Positions 16,030 through 24,351 of a stretch of 64,000 bases of DNA are shown piece by piece; position 1 is the first letter of the stretch; each line of letters starts with the position of its first letter. Source of the DNA: Exiguobacterium sp. Leaf196 (GTDB lineage: Bacteria; Bacillota; Bacilli; Exiguobacteriales; Exiguobacteriaceae); NCBI RefSeq assembly GCF_001423965.1, contig NZ_LMPV01000001.1:943908-1007907 (forward strand). The letters run 5' to 3'. The translations under genes were made by a program, and so were the position numbers. Under the pieces are notes generated by a model. It was not told the DNA's origin, ran no database searches, and saw only the letters and a list, made by a program, of their open reading frames with translations.

Positions 16030-17013
16030 TTGAATAAATCACTGATATTACTTTTAACTGCTCCCCTTCTGCTTTTATCTGCTTGTACAGAGGAGCAAAA
16101 GACAACACAACCCACTACTGAACTGTTATCAAAGAGTACAAAAGTAAAATACGAATCTGTAAAAATCGATGCCGAAAGTAAATTGAACATTGTTTTTCTT
16201 TATGAACCATACAAACAATATCTACAATCGTCCTTAAAAAACAATGATCCTGAAGAAGATAAAAAGAATTATGCGAAATATATCTTAAGCTATATCGACA
16301 AAATCGGGGAAAAGGAGCAGTTTGCGACAGCCGACTTGAAAGGTTTCCCAATGTTGCAATCAACCGTGTACGAACAAGAGCTACTCGACAAAATCGAGAA
16401 CTTGATGAAACAACAAGATGACATTACAAAAATCATTAAAAAAAATTACATCGCTTCTCATAAGATCCTTCCCAAAAAGAAAAGTACCATCATCGTCGCT
16501 CCGGTTAATCCTGAATCCTCTTTCGATCTTCAGTCAATGAAAGGTGTTACAGGAGCAGCCTATAAAGATGCATTCATTCTCTATCTGGATACAAACTACG
16601 ATAAAGACATCCTGGCATATTCGACGGCACACGAATATCATCACTTAGTCCTCAAGGATACACCTGATTTTAGTTTAAGTACGACTCTTAATTCCGTCAT
16701 CGTCGAAGGAAAGGCAGATGCCTTTGCCGACCGAATCGTCAAAGGCGTCTCGCCTCCATGGAATGTCGAAATGGATGAAGCAACGAAGAAACATGTCGTA
16801 CATCTGGTCAACAGCTATGAAGTATCACAACTCGACTTCGTCGTAGGTAACAAACAAAAAGAGATTCCTCGCTGGAGTAACTACATTTTGGGACGTGATA
16901 TCCTCAATCACTATTTTGAGTCGCATCCAGATCAGTCCATTGCTGACTGGACCTATACGAATCAAGCAGATATCTTAAAAGGGTACACGTATCAAAAGAT
17001 TCTTGAACAATGA
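16030..17013 (+). CDS. DUF2268-type zinc metalloprotease lipoprotein
   Basis: This 327-residue protein has a lipoprotein signal peptide ending in LLSAC (Cys19), a Lys-rich N-terminal helical region and a C-terminal peptidase domain with HEYHH (His201, Glu202, His205) and EGKADAFAD about 28 residues later, supplying the likely third ligand. This matches the DUF2268 family of predicted Zn-dependent proteases. It should act at the outer face of the membrane. TTG start at 16030 with AAAAGGAGG upstream. A CPCC gene follows after 9 bases and is probably co-transcribed. Confidence 0.85.
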   Translation: MNKSLILLLTAPLLLLSACTEEQKTTQPTTELLSKSTKVKYESVKIDAESKLNIVFLYEPYKQYLQSSLKNNDPEEDKKNYAKYILSYIDKIGEKEQFATADLKGFPMLQSTVYEQELLDKIENLMKQQDDITKIIKKNYIASHKILPKKKSTIIVAPVNPESSFDLQSMKGVTGAAYKDAFILYLDTNYDKDILAYSTAHEYHHLVLKDTPDFSLSTTLNSVIVEGKADAFADRIVKGVSPPWNVEMDEATKKHVVHLVNSYEVSQLDFVVGNKQKEIPRWSNYILGRDILNHYFESHPDQSIADWTYTNQADILKGYTYQKILEQ

Positions 17014-17022
17014 GGTGCTTTC

Positions 17023-17337
17023 ATGAAATACATATGTCCCGTCTGCGGATATGCGCAAATGGACGACGTTGCTTATGACGAAAATGGTGACGCTTCGTTT
17101 GAAATTTGTTCTTGCTGCGGCTTTCAGTTCGGAGTAGACGATAATGTCGAAATCGAGGACGGTATCTTTTTATCGAGAAGTGAGACACATGACTTGTATC
17201 GCTCAAACTGGCTCAAAGAAGGTGCTAAAGTCTTTAGCCCTTATGCCTTTGAGCCTGGTACAGGAAAGGGTGAACCTTTAGCGAGAACGGCTTTGAAAAA
17301 ACAATTACGAGCAATTCATATCAGACTAGAAACATAA
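17023..17337 (+). CDS. Cys-rich CPCC-type zinc-binding protein
   Basis: This 104-residue paralogue of the protein at 2578 has YICPVCGYAQM and EICSCCGFQFGVDD (Ser replaces Pro in the second knuckle), then YRSNWLKEGAKVFSP. Four knuckle Cys are retained, so zinc binding is likely. The function is unknown. ATG at 17023 follows GAGGTGCTTTC, 9 bases after the stop of the DUF2268 lipoprotein. Confidence 0.8.
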   Translation: MKYICPVCGYAQMDDVAYDENGDASFEICSCCGFQFGVDDNVEIEDGIFLSRSETHDLYRSNWLKEGAKVFSPYAFEPGTGKGEPLARTALKKQLRAIHIRLET

Positions 17338-17395
17338 AAAAGGAGCGCTGCTTTTCACGATGACTCGTGTGAGTTCGTGCTTCTTTTTTATGTCA

Positions 17396-17724
17396 TCATG
17401 CTTGAAGCTCGTGCATCATCAACATAATTGTCATGCTAGTTCCTTGATCCGGATGATTTTCAATCGTTACCTCATCTTCAGGTGAAGCGATAATTCGTTT
17501 GAGGATCGACGGACACGCCAAGTAAATCAAGGACAAGTCGAAGTAATTTCTTCGTCCACTGTCGTTCCTGAGAAGTAGAAGAATATTTTTAATGTCTTCG
17601 ACTCCACTACTCTTTTCGTTCCTTACGCCTCTCATCGTCCTAAAAAGATGGTGGTATCAATTCACAGGAGCTTCAGCATGATTCTTCTACTAATGCATAG
17701 CCATTTCTTACGTCTTCGTTTCAT
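17396..17724 (-). pseudogene. relic of a sensor histidine kinase gene
   Basis: On the minus strand the last 79 codons (17396-17635) end in ILKRIIASPEDEVTIENHPDQGTSMTIMLM (given in pieces: ILKRIIAS, EDEVTIEN, GTSMTIMLM). This strongly resembles the G2-box end of a HATPase_c domain. About 90 bases upstream, an ATG at 17722-17724 with AGGGAG begins a basic 20-residue start (MKRRRKKW) that ends at a TGA, like a kinase N-terminus. H-box, N-box and sensor are missing, so this looks like an internally deleted gene. It lies just before an MacB-type ABC operon, where a two-component system is often found. The 17338-17881 stretch otherwise holds only a small hairpin (17739-17763) and the promoter. Confidence 0.45.
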
Positions 17725-17818
17725 TTTAAATATCTCCCTAGATTGGGGTTAATCCAATCTTAGAGAGAAGTTATAAGAAAAACATAAATGAGTAAGGATT
17801 TCGAAAATAAAAACACAA

Positions 17819-17847
17819 TAGACAAAATTTTCTAAAAATAATACACT
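17819..17847 (+). promoter_or_regulatory. sigma-A promoter of the MacB/FtsX-type ABC operon
   Basis: TAGACA (17819-17824), a 17-base A+T-rich spacer and TACACT (17842-17847) lie 35 bases upstream of the ATPase start. Confidence 0.55.
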
Positions 17848-17881
17848 ATATTTAACCAAATTATGTAAAAGGAGTGGTCAC

Positions 17882-18577
17882 ATGAATATTACCTTTCAAG
17901 ATGTTTCGCACTCGTTCGAGCGAAGCGGTGCCCGGACCGATGTCTTGCATCAACTAAACGGACAATTTTTGCAATCGGAAGTAACGGCACTCGTCGGTCC
18001 GTCCGGGTCCGGAAAATCGACGTTCCTTAGTCTCCTTGGTTCGCTCGATCGTCCGTCGTCCGGTCAGATTCTCTATGACAGACAGGACATTACGTCTTGG
18101 AAAAACAAACGGTTATCACAATTCCGCTCGCAAGAGATCGGCTTCATCTTCCAGCAGTTTCATCTCCTACCGTCACTGACGGTGTCTGAAAACCTAAAGG
18201 TCGCCTTGTTAAAACAAAAGACGTCGTTTAATCAAGACGAGCGAATCCTCGAGCTGCTCGATCGGGTCGGACTCGACGACAAACGAAATGCTTTACCTGC
18301 TCAACTATCCGGCGGGCAACAACAAAGGGTGGCAATCGCCCGCGCCTTGTTGCATCATCCGCAATGGATTCTTGCAGATGAGCCGACTGGTAATCTTGAT
18401 TCCATGACCGGTGACGCGATTTTTGAACTGTTGCTAGAACTGCATCGTGAAGCCAAATGTGGCGTTTTATTTGTCACACACGACTTAGAACTCGCCGAAC
18501 GCGCTGACCGAATTCTCTTCATGCAGGATGGTCGGATCGTCGAAGACCGCCGAAAACGCACGGTGCAAAGTGTCTAA
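17882..18577 (+). CDS. ABC transporter ATP-binding protein, MacB/LolD type
   Basis: This 231-residue ATPase has Walker [10 protein letters not shown] at 39-47, Q-loop [14 protein letters not shown], signature LSGGQQQR and Walker [13 protein letters not shown], then FVTHD. It heads a three-gene unit with a two-TM protein and an 879-aa FtsX-like permease, so it powers a mechanotransmission-type exporter or lipoprotein/peptide-handling complex. AAAGGAGTGG precedes the ATG. The closest relative in the window is the orphan ATPase at 6934. Confidence 0.92.
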   Translation: MNITFQDVSHSFERSGARTDVLHQLNGQFLQSEVTALVGPSGSGKSTFLSLLGSLDRPSSGQILYDRQDITSWKNKRLSQFRSQEIGFIFQQFHLLPSLTVSENLKVALLKQKTSFNQDERILELLDRVGLDDKRNALPAQLSGGQQQRVAIARALLHHPQWILADEPTGNLDSMTGDAIFELLLELHREAKCGVLFVTHDLELAERADRILFMQDGRIVEDRRKRTVQSV

Positions 18578-18603
18578 GTACTGTTTATGAGGAGGTGTCT
18601 GCG

Positions 18604-19374
18604 ATGCAAACGTTTCGAAGCAAACTGATTGCGAGTTTCATTGGCTCTATTGTCGTTTTTCTATTGTTGTCCGTATCGACGCAGTCTGCGTATGAAGCGT
18701 TTCGGAATGCGGACTTCTCGGAACAAGAGACGACGATCGTGAGGGGATGTAATCATAACGACTTATCCAATTTATTCTTCACAAAAAATAGTTGTAATTT
18801 CGATGACAAAATCGATGAGAGAGAAGACGGCATCGATTTAGGTGAGTCCGATGATCAAAATAAAAGTACGGGTGGCACACCACGCGATCGAAAAGTAAAG
18901 GACCTTCCTCCATTTTCGATTATGAATGTTGTAGAAAGCACATCCTCCTCTAACAAAATGATATTCTTCACCGCTGTACTTGTACTGGTTGCTTTCGTAG
19001 GATACCGGATTTTTCATCGTCGGCGACGTTCATCACTACCACGAGAATTTGAAAGTGAATCAACCCGCTGGATCCAAGCATCGTCTGAAACGTCCATTCG
19101 GCAAACAAATCTTCAGTCGGTACTCACTCCGCCAGAACAATCACTACGCCTGATGCTATTTGATTTTAATCAACGCTTACCACTCGCCCTCAAGCGACGA
19201 AGCCATGAATCGTTGACAGACTGGACAGATCGCATTCACCTGGTGACGCCACTCTCACCTTATTTCGTCACCCGCTACGCGGCGCAAGCAGAAGTAGAAG
19301 CACTCGATGCACAAGCGATTCATCATTTCGAACAAGATCTTGCGCGTTATTTAAAGACAAAGCTCTCCCACTAA
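18604..19374 (+). CDS. two-TM protein with DUF4129-like C-terminal domain, ABC-associated
   Basis: This 256-residue protein has one TM near the N-terminus (about 9-25), an extracytoplasmic acidic loop of about 90 residues with two Cys (GCNHND and SCNFDD), a second TM (about 118-134), a basic patch (RRRRS) and a cytoplasmic helical domain. That domain, with LMLFDFNQRLPLALKRRSHESLTDW, is homologous to the end of the protein at 28622 and resembles DUF4129. It is encoded between ATPase and permease, so it is probably a subunit or regulator of that transporter. ATG 18604 is chosen (GGAGG 8 bases before); the upstream GTG overlaps the ribosome site. Confidence 0.7.
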   Translation: MQTFRSKLIASFIGSIVVFLLLSVSTQSAYEAFRNADFSEQETTIVRGCNHNDLSNLFFTKNSCNFDDKIDEREDGIDLGESDDQNKSTGGTPRDRKVKDLPPFSIMNVVESTSSSNKMIFFTAVLVLVAFVGYRIFHRRRRSSLPREFESESTRWIQASSETSIRQTNLQSVLTPPEQSLRLMLFDFNQRLPLALKRRSHESLTDWTDRIHLVTPLSPYFVTRYAAQAEVEALDAQAIHHFEQDLARYLKTKLSH

Positions 19375-19393
19375 ACTACAAAGGAGACTACAT

Positions 19394-22033
19394 ATGTTAC
19401 GCTTCGTCATCAATCAATGGCTTCGGCAGCGCGGGAAATTCACCCTGACGCTCGTCGGTGCCCTGATCATCAGTGCCGGGCTCAGTTTAATGTTCAACTT
19501 GACCGACTCCAGTCAAGGAACGGTCGAACAGACGTTACAAAAGAAATGGTCGTCTGCTTATGATATCGTTGTGCGACCAAAAGGCAGCCAGATGTCGACG
19601 GAATCAAATAATTTACTCGAACCGAATTATCTCAATGGGATCAATGGTGGGATTTCGTTTAAACAATACGAAACCATCAAGAAAATGAACGACATTGAAA
19701 TTGCAGCTCCGGTCGCTGTCATGGGGCATGTCATGTCTAACGTTTCCTTTGAAAAAGCGATTAAAATTCCTTCCACACCGGGAATCTATCGTTTTACAGA
19801 AACCACTTATATTCAAAACGGCTTCAAGAAAGAGCAACAATCAAAAACTGTGCTTCATCTTGCTCAAGGAACAAAAGTTCAAGTTCCTGAGAACGCTTCA
19901 TTCATTTCTGAACAAATTGATGGTTTTTCAACGGCTGTCGCTAGAAATCCAGTCCTGATCGTCGGTATTGATCCAAAAGAAGAAGCACGGTTGGTCGGTC
20001 TGGACAAGAGTGTACGTACGACGAACAAATCCCGATACTTCAATTCGACTGATCACCATGAGTCAGACGCGGCTAATAATCAAAATATCATCCCGATCTT
20101 AGTGAATCCGAACTCTTTTAATAAGGGAGGAAGTTACGACTATGATATCGAACGTCTCGATGCTCCTTATCAAACCGAACAAGACCAGCAAAAACTAATT
20201 GATAAGGTCATCAAAACACAACCAAAACGGTCTATTATCAATTCTCCTCTTGCCTCTTATCCCGCTAAGAGTATTCAACACCTTTCCATCCCAACCGCTA
20301 AAGTAGAAGAAACCTATCTGCGAACGATGGTTGAAAAAACGAACAGCTTACAAACGGATTCTGAATATGCAGAAGGAGGACAATTGGTTTATCAATCTGG
20401 CCCTCTTCAATTCCAATCAACGCTTAGTCCATTTACAAGCCGATGGAGCAACGCTTTCGAAGTATCCGCGACGTCGACACGAATTTCAGGAATCGGTGTT
20501 GAGAAGGAACTTATTTCAGATAAAGGATTTCGCTCCCTCACATCGATGGGACAAAAGGTTAAAAAACCAGAACCAGGCTCATCTAATGTCCGCTTTCCAT
20601 TTTTACAATTTAAAGTCGTTGGTCTGTACGATCCGAAAAACATCAAGGTCTCAAAAGACCCGCTGAACGAGTTACCAATGGAAACTTATCGTCCTTCGTC
20701 TGCCGATCTTGTTTTAGATGCGAAGGGGGAACCTGTCAACCCAGCGAAATCGATTGATACGTCTGGTAATCCCGTCGGACTGTTGACGAGTTCTCCAAAC
20801 ATCCTGACGACGATTGACAGCGCGCGAGCAGTCAATGGTGAACAAGCCATTTCTTCGATTCGCCTTAAAATCAAAGGCGCTTCGACCGTCAGTGAAGCAT
20901 CGGAGCAACTACTCCAAGACGTGAAACAACAAATTGAACAGCAAACTGGCTTAATGGTCACGATCACTAAAGGTTCCTCTCCGCAACCGGTCGTCACGAA
21001 AGTCGTTGATGACGGCAAGACACTCGGCTGGATCGAACAGCCGTGGATCCATATCGGTGCCGCGATGACGATTTTCCGTGAGACGAGTGTCGGTTTCTCA
21101 GGAGTCATCTTTGCGATGCTCGCAGTCGCCATCGTTTATGTCCTTGCAACGAGCTACGTCTCGATGCTCGCGCGCCGGAAAGAGTTTGCTGTTTTGCTCG
21201 CACTCGGTTGGCGGACGAAGGATCTCTATAAAATCATCTTGATTGAGGCAGCCATCCTAGCCGGATTCGTCTCGACGATTGCCTTAATCGTCGAAGGCAT
21301 TTTCTCGCTCGTTCGGAACGAAGCGATGAACGGCTGGAGTCTTGTTTGGATTGCCCTATTCAGTCTCGTCATCTACCTTGCAGGTGCTGTCTGGTCGGCG
21401 TGGACGATTCGCCGGATCTCACCATATGAAGCGATCAAGACCGGTGAATATGCGAAGGCAGCTCGCGTCGGACTGAAGCTCCGCTCGACGATGACGCTCG
21501 CACTGAAGGAACTGATCGGGAAATGGAAACGCAATAGCTTGTCCGTTCTCTCGATCGCTCTCCCAACGGCTTTGCTGACGTTCTTCCTGTACGTCACGTT
21601 CCATTTACAAGGTGTTCTCTATACATCATGGCTCGGTCAATTCGTCGCTCTGCAAGTCGGACCAATGCATTATGTGACGATGGGTGTTGCGATCACGATC
21701 GCTATTTTAACGACGGGAGAGATCATGTGGCAAAACGTCACCGATCGCCGCGCATCTCTCGCCGTCTTAAAAGCACTCGGCTGGACGAACGGCGCAATCC
21801 GGCAGTTGATCGTGCTCGAAGGATTCCTTGTTGGTCTGATTTCCGGCATCGTCGGACTGATTGTCGCTTATACGACGATTTACTTCCTGTATGATCTCGT
21901 CCCGTGGAATGAACCGTTGCTGATTGGCGTGTCGCTTGCCTTACCGATTTTGTTCGGTGTCATCGCCGCCTTCATCCCAGCACAATTGGCAGCACGTGTT
22001 CAACCGTACCAAGAACTGAAAGATGCTTCGTAA
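19394..22033 (+). CDS. FtsX-like ABC transporter permease
   Basis: This 879-residue permease has a TM helix at about 16-36, a very large extracytoplasmic domain (about 40-550), three TMs in a first FtsX domain (around GVIFAMLAVAIVYVLATSYV, then ARRKEFAVLLALGWRTKDL), a further TM, and a second FtsX domain (DRRASLAVLKALGWTNGAI) ending PAQLAARVQPYQELKDA. The two LKALGW-type coupling motifs are the contact sites for the MacB-class ATPase encoded at 17882. The cargo is unknown; the large periplasm-side domain suggests binding of peptide, lipid or antibiotic. AAAGGAGACTACAT precedes the ATG. Confidence 0.9.
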   Translation: MLRFVINQWLRQRGKFTLTLVGALIISAGLSLMFNLTDSSQGTVEQTLQKKWSSAYDIVVRPKGSQMSTESNNLLEPNYLNGINGGISFKQYETIKKMNDIEIAAPVAVMGHVMSNVSFEKAIKIPSTPGIYRFTETTYIQNGFKKEQQSKTVLHLAQGTKVQVPENASFISEQIDGFSTAVARNPVLIVGIDPKEEARLVGLDKSVRTTNKSRYFNSTDHHESDAANNQNIIPILVNPNSFNKGGSYDYDIERLDAPYQTEQDQQKLIDKVIKTQPKRSIINSPLASYPAKSIQHLSIPTAKVEETYLRTMVEKTNSLQTDSEYAEGGQLVYQSGPLQFQSTLSPFTSRWSNAFEVSATSTRISGIGVEKELISDKGFRSLTSMGQKVKKPEPGSSNVRFPFLQFKVVGLYDPKNIKVSKDPLNELPMETYRPSSADLVLDAKGEPVNPAKSIDTSGNPVGLLTSSPNILTTIDSARAVNGEQAISSIRLKIKGASTVSEASEQLLQDVKQQIEQQTGLMVTITKGSSPQPVVTKVVDDGKTLGWIEQPWIHIGAAMTIFRETSVGFSGVIFAMLAVAIVYVLATSYVSMLARRKEFAVLLALGWRTKDLYKIILIEAAILAGFVSTIALIVEGIFSLVRNEAMNGWSLVWIALFSLVIYLAGAVWSAWTIRRISPYEAIKTGEYAKAARVGLKLRSTMTLALKELIGKWKRNSLSVLSIALPTALLTFFLYVTFHLQGVLYTSWLGQFVALQVGPMHYVTMGVAITIAILTTGEIMWQNVTDRRASLAVLKALGWTNGAIRQLIVLEGFLVGLISGIVGLIVAYTTIYFLYDLVPWNEPLLIGVSLALPILFGVIAAFIPAQLAARVQPYQELKDAS

Positions 22034-22050
22034 ACTAAGGAGTTGTGCAC

Positions 22051-22578
22051 ATGAATTCTATTCAAGCAATATTTTTTGACCGAGACGGAACGATTGGTGG
22101 AGATAACACCGTCCACTATCCCGGAACGTTTACGTTATTCCCTCACGTCGCTTCACTAATAGAACGCTTACGTAACCAAGGTATGTTATTGATTGCGTTT
22201 ACGAATCAACCTGGTATCTCAAAAGGATTCGCGCGTGAAGAGGATTTTCGAACAGAATTACAGGGCTTCGGCTTTGATGATACGCTGATTTGTCCGCATG
22301 CAGCGGAAGATCACTGCACCTGTCGCAAACCATCACCAAATTTATTATGGCAAGCACAAGCAAAACACGATCTCCGACTCGAGCAATGTGTCGTCATTGG
22401 GGACCGCTGGAGTGATATGGTGGCAGCTGCACACGCCGGATGTATCAAAATCTTAGTCCGAACCGGTGCCGGAGAGAGCTCCATTCGTGATTACGCTGAC
22501 CGGATGGATCAAGCAAACGTCGACTATATCACCGACGACTTGGCAGAGGCAATCGCTTGGCTCGACAAGCAAAACTGA
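22051..22578 (+). CDS. HAD-IIIA phosphatase, GmhB-like
   Basis: This 175-residue HAD-IIIA phosphatase has FFDRDGT (Asp10, Asp12), TNQPGISKG, the zinc-loop Cys/His set C81-x-H83...C89-x-C91 (CPHAAEDHCTCRKP) and GDRWSDM. This pattern is that of histidinol-phosphate/heptose-bisphosphate phosphatases (GmhB type). ATG at 22051 fits AAGGAG at 8 bases better than the GTG at 22045. It lies 17 bases after the FtsX permease and could be co-transcribed, although no functional link is evident. A strong terminator follows. Confidence 0.88.
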   Translation: MNSIQAIFFDRDGTIGGDNTVHYPGTFTLFPHVASLIERLRNQGMLLIAFTNQPGISKGFAREEDFRTELQGFGFDDTLICPHAAEDHCTCRKPSPNLLWQAQAKHDLRLEQCVVIGDRWSDMVAAAHAGCIKILVRTGAGESSIRDYADRMDQANVDYITDDLAEAIAWLDKQN

Positions 22579-22583
22579 ATAAA

Positions 22584-22626
22584 CGAAAAGGCGCAATTCC
22601 GTAAACGGAAGTCGCGCCTTTTGTTA
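22584..22626 (+). terminator. terminator after the GmhB-like gene
   Basis: AAAAGGCGC / GCGCCTTTT outer stem with an inner TTCCG-TAAA-CGGAA hairpin, ending in TTTTG on the plus strand. It also faces the microprotein genes read from the other strand. Confidence 0.85.
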
Positions 22627-22641
22627 TTTCTTGGAACGTTT

Positions 22642-22710
22642 CTATTGAGAAGCTACGAAGATACTGTTCGCTAACACAAATAAGATTGCAAACCATGTCC
22701 AAAATGACAT
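22642..22710 (-). CDS. 22-residue membrane microprotein
   Basis: The open frame runs from ATG (22708-22710) to TAG (22642-22644). It encodes a single hydrophobic helix: MSFWTWFAILF followed by VLANSIFVASQ. AAAGGAG lies 8 bases upstream of the ATG, as good a ribosome site as any large gene here. It follows the 40-aa microprotein gene on the same strand by 71 bases, and they probably form one transcript. Single-TM peptides of this size often act as subunits or regulators of membrane complexes (KdpF- or CydX-like), or as toxins, but there is no sequence match I can name. Confidence 0.6.
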   Translation of the reverse strand: MSFWTWFAILFVLANSIFVASQ

Positions 22711-22781
22711 GCTACCGTCTCCTTTTGATGATGCGAGGGTACTTAAACTGTCTTCTTGTTCTTACCAAAAAGTTCCTGCAA

Positions 22782-22904
22782 TCATTTGTTAGCGATTTTT
22801 CGTAATAGATAGAGTGCATAGATGATTGATGGGATCGCCATCGCCATAAGAATGAGATGGACACTCCCAAATAAAAGATTCATTGCTAGACTAAAATCTG
22901 ACAC
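22782..22904 (-). CDS. 40-residue membrane microprotein
   Basis: A GTG start at 22902-22904 with GGAGG 8 bases upstream opens a 40-codon frame ending in TGA at 22782. The product starts MSDFSLAMNLLFGSV, has one long hydrophobic helix, and ends with a basic tail (LLRKIANK), typical of an N-out/C-in or cytosolic-tail single-pass protein. A candidate -10 (TATAGT) lies about 50 bases upstream. Together with the 22-aa gene it accounts for most of the space between the GmhB-like gene and the tandem paralogues. Confidence 0.6.
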   Translation of the reverse strand: MSDFSLAMNLLFGSVHLILMAMAIPSIIYALYLLRKIANK

Positions 22905-23063
22905 TTTTGTTTCCTCCTACGTTTCAATGGTCCTTATATTTATTTCACTATAATATTACATTAATCTATATTCTAAGCCTTACAATTATGTAATAATTTT
23001 CAATTCCGCTTCATCACAAGGAGATTCACGTTACACTGAACGTACGAAATAGAGGTGAATACG

Positions 23064-24320
23064 ATGCATGCTTTAACGAAACAGCTGACTGATTATATGC
23101 TCGAGAAATATCATTTAACTGATTATGTGCTCTATGAATCGTCCTACACGCAAAACAAAATGAACGACCAAACCGGTTACTCTTTCGAAACGTTCTGGAT
23201 TCCGCGTGGTACATCGGTCATCGAGGAAGAGGATGGCACGATGCTTCCTGAAGGAACGGTGCAGATTGCGATAAATCCTGTCACGAAACGAACGACAACG
23301 TTATCCTTACACGGTCAGATCCTGGTTCATTCCGTACCGAACGACTTACGTGATATCAGCACTCGTATCGCTTGGCTCGAGTCAGAAACCAGCATGATCC
23401 ATGGTACACATTTCATACTCGAAAAAGACGACGAAACTTTTTTCAGTTATGTGAGTTGTTACGACGGAGTCCGGCTGTCTCCCGGTTGCTTCATCCATCT
23501 GACGTTAACGGAAAATGGTCAACTCGACGAGTTGTTCATATACGGTCCTCATCCGCTTGATCACCGAGTGGAATCAAAATCTTTCACCTTAACACTTGAG
23601 GAAATTGAATCGCTAACCAAACAACAAATAAAATGGTTTTCCTACCCTAAAACAGGAAATCAATACGCGCATACCGTCGCTGAGGCGTTCGTGACGCAAG
23701 AAGCGTCTATCCTTGTTCCAAGTAAACTAGATTTCACATCATCCATCGAAGTGAATGATGTGTTATCTTGGACAGGTTTATCGTCTAAGACGCATGAACG
23801 GTATCCGTTTCAATCTGGAGAAACCGTGACCGCGAATGACGTGATCACGCAGACCGAACATCCGGATTTTCGTCCGATTCCGCAGGAGACTGCGGACGCT
23901 TGTCGCGCCGTGATCAAAGACATCATACAAAACGAGTATTCTGCCGATTCCGGACAATGGATGCTTCGGCACATTTACCGACAAGATCCCTACCTTGCTG
24001 TCACGTTGTCACACGCGCATCCGACGTCCTATGTCGATCAGCATCGACGCATCACGATTCTCCTTGACGCAAAAACACTTCACTGGATTGACTTGGTCGA
24101 CAATCAGGAACTCCAAACCGTGTTTGCTTCCGTTACCGTACCGGAGCTCGAAGATCATCAGCAAGACATCATTTTCAACGCACTACATCCGTACTTGTCT
24201 CTCACACCGCGTTATGTATTTGACGCTTCAAAAGGTCACTATGTTCTTTGTGGCTTGCTCAACTCGAATCATGTTTTCTTACCCGCAACAAATAAGGTCA
24301 TTTTATTACGAGATCTTTAA
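23064..24320 (+). CDS. unrecognised 418-aa protein, first of a tandem paralogous pair
   Basis: This 418-residue protein is about as long as its downstream neighbour and alignable with it throughout: shared blocks include LHGQILVHSVPNDLRD, YVSCYDGVRLSPG, THPD/EHPDFRPI and the terminus NHVFLPATNKVILLRDL. There is no signal peptide or TM; the profile is acidic and beta-rich. Two repeat-like halves (about 20-210 and 270-418) loosely recall YcdB/YcdC-type (DUF4901) repeats, but I cannot confirm this. ATG at 23064 is chosen over GTG 23055, which overlaps the AGAGGTG ribosome site. Cytoplasmic function unknown. Confidence 0.7.
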   Translation: MHALTKQLTDYMLEKYHLTDYVLYESSYTQNKMNDQTGYSFETFWIPRGTSVIEEEDGTMLPEGTVQIAINPVTKRTTTLSLHGQILVHSVPNDLRDISTRIAWLESETSMIHGTHFILEKDDETFFSYVSCYDGVRLSPGCFIHLTLTENGQLDELFIYGPHPLDHRVESKSFTLTLEEIESLTKQQIKWFSYPKTGNQYAHTVAEAFVTQEASILVPSKLDFTSSIEVNDVLSWTGLSSKTHERYPFQSGETVTANDVITQTEHPDFRPIPQETADACRAVIKDIIQNEYSADSGQWMLRHIYRQDPYLAVTLSHAHPTSYVDQHRRITILLDAKTLHWIDLVDNQELQTVFASVTVPELEDHQQDIIFNALHPYLSLTPRYVFDASKGHYVLCGLLNSNHVFLPATNKVILLRDL

Positions 24321-24351
24321 AGTGAATTCATATAATAAAGGAGTGAACACA

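Noticed and set aside
20686-21132. 148-codon antisense frame within the FtsX permease
   Set aside because: It lies wholly opposite a permease with clear family motifs; composition reflects the complementary strand.
23995-24351. Open upstream extension of the 417-aa protein frame
   Set aside because: It overlaps the end of the 418-aa gene in another frame, has no ribosome site, and the paralogue aligns only from the TTG at 24352.
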